Source: Euperipatoides rowelli
Lineage: Eukaryota; Onychophora; Udeonychophora; Euonychophora; Peripatopsidae
Length of the DNA stretch: 10,698 nucleotides
NCBI GenBank assembly: GCA_003024985.2
Contig: PXIH01S0013243.1
Strand: one strand, 5' to 3'
A program made the translations under genes and the position numbers. The notes beneath the pieces were generated by a model that was not told where the DNA came from, did not search any database, and worked only from the letters and a program-made list of their open reading frames with translations. This document shows positions 7,025-10,698 of this stretch, in pieces. Position 1 is the first letter of the stretch; the number at the start of each line of letters is the position of its first letter.

Positions 7025-7486
7025 GACTAAAACATTTTGTATATTCATTTTAAAAGCTCTGCTATGAATTTTTATTCACTTTACCGACTCTGCATAGGGG
7101 TATTTATTTATAAGCTGGCTGTCACCCAGATTTATTCTATTCATGGTAATATTACAGTTAACAGTTTCAAGTTGAAATTACAAAAGTGTGTCAGGATCTG
7201 GTATTTACTAAATTATCCTTTAGTTGTAAACTTGTGATATATACTGTACTTCAAAATTTGATTGTTTTAGATTTTCATCCAAGGTGTAATGGCCAGTTTA
7301 AAAACGGTGGGAGTTAAGGGGGAGGGGAGGTCAAGGATTGGTAATCACAGCAACCACCATAACACTGGGAATCATAGTAGCTGCTTCAAACTTTGACACT
7401 GTTTTTAATTGTCATCTAAATTTCAGTGATCAATTTTAAGTCAAATGTTGTTTGCAATATAACAAAAATGTTGTTTACTAATCTAG

Positions 7487-7641
7487 GACTTTCTGCGCTG
7501 GAACAACAGCACTGTCTGTTACATACGATGGTGGAAGAAAATATAGCTAATTTATATAATGAACGTAAATTGCTTGGGCTATAATAACAGGTATTTCTAC
7601 TCTGGTACAACAACTGTGTCCGCTACAGAATTTGATGAGGG
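7487..7641 (-). other. Two related segments 104 bp apart; possible gypsy protease-RT linker
   Basis: Segments 7487-7537 and 7591-7641 align without gaps at 33 of 51 positions, and 27 of 36 in their best part. On the minus strand they read VTDSAVVPAQK and VADTVVVPE, similar to each other and to the V.VA.TV.VP..SE. blocks found between protease and RT in some Ty3/gypsy elements. They lie about 450-600 bp upstream of the RT remnant in the right orientation, so a linker of the same relic is the preferred reading. On the plus strand the same segments read AGTTALSVTYDGG and SGTTTVSATEFDEG, which looks like the GTT... start of proteasome beta subunits, but that is probably chance. G12 (7639-7650) follows the second copy. 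Confidence 0.4.
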
Positions 7642-7650
7642 GGGGGGGGG
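7639..7650 (+). repeat. G12 homopolymer
   Basis: Twelve G residues directly follow the second of the two related segments and break any reading frame there. Confidence 0.9.
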
Positions 7651-7830
7651 CCGATGAATTATAGCAACTATACATTTTTTTAAAAAAACACAATAATCAT
7701 TCTATAAGATAAATGCTATTTAAATTTTATTTTATACCAAATTTAATTTATGACTATCAAAACTTAAAAAAAACAAACATTATACTATACCGCTGATTAT
7801 TTTAAATGACTTGTGCCTGAAGATGCTCAA

Positions 7831-7892
7831 TTGTGACGCCGGGAGAATCATCTTGAGTTATCCCTACTCGGCCGTCACAACAAGTTATCCCT
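7831..7892. other. GC-richer hairpin patch with repeated AGTTATCCCT
   Basis: TTGTGACG (7831-7838) pairs with CGTCACAA (7873-7880). The stem extends inward with a one-base bulge through CCG/CGG, closing a long loop. AGTTATCCCT occurs twice, at 7856-7865 and 7883-7892. The patch lies outside the pol remnant in AT-rich DNA, where a 5' LTR or leader of the gypsy element could be expected, but no second copy is present near the 3' end. Just left of the stem, GCCTGAAGATGCTC (7815-7828) resembles the CCTGA.GATG... motif seen in ends of Penelope-like elements; the match is too short to assign. Confidence 0.4.
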
Positions 7893-9430
7893 CCCTAGTC
7901 ACCACACCTATTTTTTAAATGGTTAGTCCAATATCCATAGAATTTACTTTATCCAATGCATAAACATTCTATTTGAAACATCAATAAAAAAGTCAATTTA
8001 TTGTCACAGCGTTTCCATACCAAATAACACAAAAATGTACAACTTGAATTAAATGTTCTTTCCTCGGCATGGTTTTCCATCCAGATTCGTACTGGGGAGA
8101 GAAGTAGTCACAAAATTATTATTTAGAGCAGTAAATATCAAAATATATAATTATTTCATCTTAAATTGTGGTCCATTCTTCCAAATTTTACAGACTGTTT
8201 TTTATTTTTATTGTCGTCTAAGTTGCAGAGGCCAGGTTCCAGTGGAAATTCCAANATATAAATTAAGGATATAAATTTCATAGTAAGCATTTAAGTTTAA
8301 TTATAAGAATATTGCTTTTAGCCAATAACTAAAGTTTATTATAGATGTAAAAGATAAGCTTAAAGGCAAAAAGAAGGCAGTATAACATGTGGGAGGTAAG
8401 GGATTAAATTAGAAAAGATTAAATGATAATTTGTACAGAAATTATATTTAACTATGATATACATTACCCATGTAAATAACACATATTTTGGTATTCGTTT
8501 CATTTATCAAATTAGTTAGTAAGTAGACTATTTAAAAATGTAGAAAACAATGATTATTTCAATAAAGCAAATCACCTGCTAACTCATACTGTTCATTGTA
8601 TACAATGTTTTTTGAAAATCTTAAACTCTGACTTTTTTTTTTTTTTTTAAAAAAATAGATATTAGAATTATTATAGAATGTAAATGTAAACATAGATGGC
8701 GGTACTTCCAGAAAATACAAATTCAATAATTAACTTTTTATGTTTTCATAATTTTAAATATATTTTTTTAATGTTTCGTTAAAATTAAATTGTTCTTTTT
8801 ATCTTTNTATAAAATGTATATTGATTTCTAAAGGAATTTTTCTAAATAGAAAATATATCTTTTAGCAAGTTTTACTGAAATTATCAGCATACTGTTTCAG
8901 GACTACCATATTTGGAAATTACTAAAACTCGAATTTAAATTAGCCTTTAGTGTTATGAAAATTGTTGTACTACAGGTAATGTTTTCAAAATATGTTTATG
9001 AGGATATTTCATATTTAAAACAAAGTAATAAAAACAATGAATACTTTTCAGCTTGTATTTTTAAAATGATCAAATTTTGGTAATTTTCAATAAATATTGT
9101 TGATTCCAAAATCATTGTTGACCATCCCACAAAGTTTGAACCTGATAAATCCATAATGAGGAAATTATTATGCCTAAAGACAGACAGATGGATTGAATCA
9201 TTAGCCTACTTAGGCTAAGCATTTTTTTTCTCTCTCACACAAATGTTTAAAATTGCACAAACCACAAATTTGATAGACTGATAATCATTATTAAATCAAT
9301 TTTATTGTACCTTTTTATTTTATCATGACTTTCTGTTTTTAATTTCTGAGTTCAAGTATTAATTTAATGATAGCTAGTATTATAGACTATAAACAACAAA
9401 ATGATGCCTAACTTACAGCCACTATATTCA
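7893..9430. other. AT-rich DNA without recognised genes
   Basis: No gene or repeat family is recognised in this 1.5 kb. Visible features are a pyrimidine-rich CTTCTCTCCCCAG acceptor-like site on the minus strand (about 8104-8092) without a recognised exon, the perfect palindrome CATTGTATACAATG (8594-8607), a T16/A7 run (8633-8655), an AGATGGCGG YY1-like core next to ACTTCC (8694-8709), and TTAGCCTACTTAGGCTAA (9201-9218), an inverted repeat with 8-bp arms. Single undetermined bases occur at 8255 and 8807. The plus-strand frame at 8053-8274 has no visible similarity. Confidence 0.4.
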
Positions 9431-9661
9431 AAGTATTTATTTATTAAATCCACTAGATGGCACTATAGGATGAAAATATTTTCTCCGAGTACTGTACTGT
9501 ATTCCATATTTTATTGTAAGAATTCTTTTCTCTTGAAAAGTTTAAAAAAAAATCACCCTACTAAATAATTAAACTTTACTAATTATAACACATTCCCAAT
9601 GTAGCAGATCTGTAAATAAAGATTTCTCCTGATTACTAATTAGAAAAAAAAAAAAAAAAAA
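9430..9661 (+). mobile_element. Retrocopy-like 3' end: AATAAA followed by A18
   Basis: AATAAA (9615-9620) is followed 23 bases later by 18 A residues (9644-9661). Genomic poly-A at the distance of mRNA cleavage from the signal is what a processed, reverse-transcribed transcript or a LINE 3' end leaves behind. The upstream sequence is UTR-like with no recognisable coding, so the parent transcript is unknown and the left limit given here is arbitrary. I could not find a target-site duplication by eye. Confidence 0.42.
9450..9463 (+). promoter_or_regulatory. CTCF-type binding site candidate
   Basis: CCACTAGATGGCAC agrees at all 14 positions with the CTCF core consensus CCASYAGRKGGCRS, which is conserved across bilaterian animals. 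It is an isolated match in AT-rich DNA and lies upstream of the retrocopy-like poly-A end. Binding is inferred only from the motif. Confidence 0.4.
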
Positions 9662-9696
9662 GATTTTTAATAATTTCTTTTAAATATACCACTAGT

Positions 9697-9740
9697 CTAT
9701 TAAATAGGATAGCATTTGATAATGCTATCCTATTTAATAG
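9697..9740. repeat. Perfect hairpin: 20-bp arms, 4-nt loop
   Basis: The left arm CTATTAAATAGGATAGCATT (9697-9716) and the right arm (9721-9740) are exact reverse complements around TGAT. A further complementary pair lies outside: 9660-9670 (AAGATTTTTAA) with 9754-9764. The whole 9660-9764 segment can therefore fold back, with an asymmetric bulge of about 26 and 13 nt. The perfect short-loop arms suggest a recent origin, by foldback synthesis or a very small palindromic MITE. A small-RNA precursor is possible, but perfect pairing and AT-rich arms are not typical of microRNAs. Confidence 0.9.
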
Positions 9741-9848
9741 GATAATGACAATGTTAAAAATCTTAAGGAACTAGAGACATAAATATTTTTATTATTAATT
9801 TCTTATCCTTCAAGTTACTACTTTTGCATATTGTGTTTACTTTTTTAC

Positions 9849-9872
9849 GATTCTATTTATATAAATGGAATC
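9849..9872. repeat. Near-perfect 24-bp palindrome
   Basis: GATTCTATTTAT and ATAAATGGAATC are complementary at 11 of 12 pairs with no spacer. It lies in AT-rich DNA and no function is assigned. Confidence 0.6.
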
Positions 9873-10100
9873 ATAAATATGGATCCTAAGAGCTGTAGGC
9901 TATCAACTTTTTTTTTGTTCATATTTACTTAATCTTAACTTTTTTTATAAAAATAAATAAAAATGGTATAAATTAAATATTATAATAATTTTAGAGTTGG
10001 CTATAGATTACCTAAAATTATACCAATTTGAATCTTAAACGTACACAGAAACAATACCAGTCTTTGAAAAACCTCCTCTTTAAATATGGGTCCCTTTTGA

Positions 10101-10110
10101 GTAGGCCTAC
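10101..10110. repeat. Palindrome GTAGGCCTAC
   Basis: A perfect 10-bp palindrome and one of several TAGGC(C)TA motifs scattered in the window. Confidence 0.6.
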
Positions 10111-10167
10111 AGTATGGATAAAAAATCAATAACTTATTAACACATATTATAAAAAGCTATTAGGCTA

Positions 10168-10255
10168 TCTCTAATATAATAAAAGGCAAGTTGTGTCATT
10201 GTGTTACGCTTGAAGAAACGTTGGTCAGAATCCGTCAGTGCCCACCACTATTTTT
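10168..10255 (+). mobile_element. Possible Helitron-like 5' terminus
   Basis: Starting after an A, TCTCTAATATAATAAAAGGC and the following AGTTGTGTCATTGTG resemble the 5' ends (TC then AT-rich then a GTTTGT/GTGTG-type stretch) of many animal Helitrons, which insert between A and T. A GC-richer segment follows, including GGTCAGAATCC (about 10225-10235), which also weakly resembles a tRNA B box. No Helitron 3' end (short hairpin then CTRR) could be matched inside the window, so this is a guess. Confidence 0.27.
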
Positions 10256-10698
10256 TTTTTCAGTTTTTTTTTTTCATTATTAGTTTATTAATAGCGATAA
10301 GTATTTCTTAATCATATTATCTATTTAAATAATTAGAATTAATAACTTGAATAAATAAATTAGTTAATGAATGTAGGGATTATATTTTCATTAGGCTACA
10401 TCTAGCCTAATGGATTAACATATTTCTGTAATAAACCTTAATAAATATCTAATTTGAAGAGAAAAAATATAAATATTTTGAATAAATAGCTTACTTACTT
10501 AAATGCTGATTAGATTTTCATTATTATGAATTCTTTGCTAACATTCCAGCTTACGGGCAACCGAATAGACTACTACAGCCGCTACAACAACACGTTAGCA
10601 ATCTAATGAACAAAGCATTAATCCAATGCACAAATACTAGAAATGAACCCTTCATCAATCTAAATACCCATTGACGAAATCTAAAACTGATACTATTC
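10256..10698. other. AT-rich DNA, no gene recognised
   Basis: The stretch is AT-rich apart from a slightly GC-richer end (about 10545-10610). CATTAGGCTA (10389-10398) and TAGCCTAATG (10403-10412) form an inverted repeat with 10-bp perfect arms and loop CATC. Nothing else is recognised. Confidence 0.5.

Larger units (their letters stand above)
4201..7030 (-). pseudogene. Ty3/gypsy retrotransposon pol relic (interrupted)
   Basis: Minus-strand translation in shifting frames gives, in the correct order, motifs of a Ty3/gypsy polymerase: reverse transcriptase (about 7024-6590), RNase H (about 6330-6150), a linker (6053-5859), integrase zinc-binding region (about 5795-5570), integrase core (about 5510-4820) and a GPY/F-type C-terminal domain (about 4560-4380). 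The frame stops at 4203-4201 after a basic tail containing PTRHKDL. In the family this polyprotein copies element RNA into DNA and integrates it. Here many frameshifts and stops, a changed RT active site and a 473-bp MITE inside integrase (5026-5498) show it is dead. Part of the RT-RNase H connection seems deleted, because only about 260 bp separate them. No gag, protease or matching LTR pair was recognised. It resembles chromovirus or related metazoan gypsy lineages, but the clade is not resolved. Confidence 0.88.

Noticed and set aside
7037-7237. 66-codon plus-strand open frame
   Set aside because: It lies antisense and just upstream of the gypsy RT remnant and has no protein-like motifs.
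7416-7613. 65-codon minus-strand open frame
   Set aside because: It is in a different frame from the V.D..VVP blocks that match the gypsy linker, and is cysteine/serine-rich without a pattern.
7487-7641. Duplicated proteasome beta-subunit exon on the plus strand
   Set aside because: Only GTT and a D.G pattern agree. The expected GADSR-type continuation is absent in frame, and the minus-strand gypsy linker explains the place and orientation better.
8053-8274. 73-codon plus-strand open frame with an undetermined base
   Set aside because: There is no similarity, it contains an N, and no splice or promoter context supports it.
8633-8655. T16/A7 run as a minus-strand retrocopy tail
   Set aside because: There is no polyadenylation signal at the right distance on the minus strand and no target duplication was seen.
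5012-8807. Single undetermined bases at 5012, 8255 and 8807
   Set aside because: They are isolated base-call ambiguities, not biological structure.

Overview
This window reads as non-coding, AT-rich genomic DNA from an animal, most likely an invertebrate. I infer this from tRNA-derived SINEs with A/B boxes, A-rich retroposon tails, target-site duplications, a decayed Ty3/gypsy retrotransposon, a nested MITE and many homopolymer runs. Short palindromes of the TAGGC(C)TA type are scattered through it, but the species cannot be fixed from sequence alone. I found no intact host protein gene, no canonical tRNA or rRNA gene and no CRISPR array.

Layout. 1-17 is a poly-A run. 75-225 holds a tRNA-derived SINE fragment ending in an A-rich/AAT tail. 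226-1700 is mostly unassigned AT-rich DNA with one GC-richer patch (about 420-520) and a TCATCA-type simple repeat (about 1485-1612). 1705-1764 has a possible hAT-like transposon end followed by a C11 tract. 2243-2497 is a minus-strand tRNA-SINE with a diverged 19-bp target-site duplication. 2738-3100 is an imperfect tandem repeat of about 122 bp. 3141-3285 is a second minus-strand retroposon with a 21-bp target-site duplication (20/21), and it shares a 3' motif with the SINE. About 3472-3514 carries ETS-like and ZNF143/THAP11-like promoter motifs.

The largest entity is a Ty3/gypsy pol relic on the minus strand, from about 7030 (possibly about 7635) down to 4201. Its order is: a possible protease-RT linker, reverse transcriptase with its active-site box changed to YLDM, RNase H, an RNase H-integrase linker still open for 64 codons, the integrase zinc-binding domain, the integrase core and the C-terminal GPY/F-type domain, then the end of pol. 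A 473-bp MITE with near-perfect terminal inverted repeats, flanked by TA duplications, sits inside the integrase core. The integrase similarity resumes directly on the other side. The order of events was therefore gypsy insertion, then (before or during decay) MITE insertion.

Right of the gypsy relic are a GC-richer hairpin patch (7831-7892), long AT-rich DNA without recognised genes, a full match to the CTCF core consensus (9450-9463), an AATAAA plus A18 retrocopy-like 3' end (9615-9661), a perfect 20-bp-arm hairpin with a 4-nt loop (9697-9740), and a possible Helitron 5' end near 10168. All family assignments rest on reading translated motifs and consensus matches by eye. No database search was possible.
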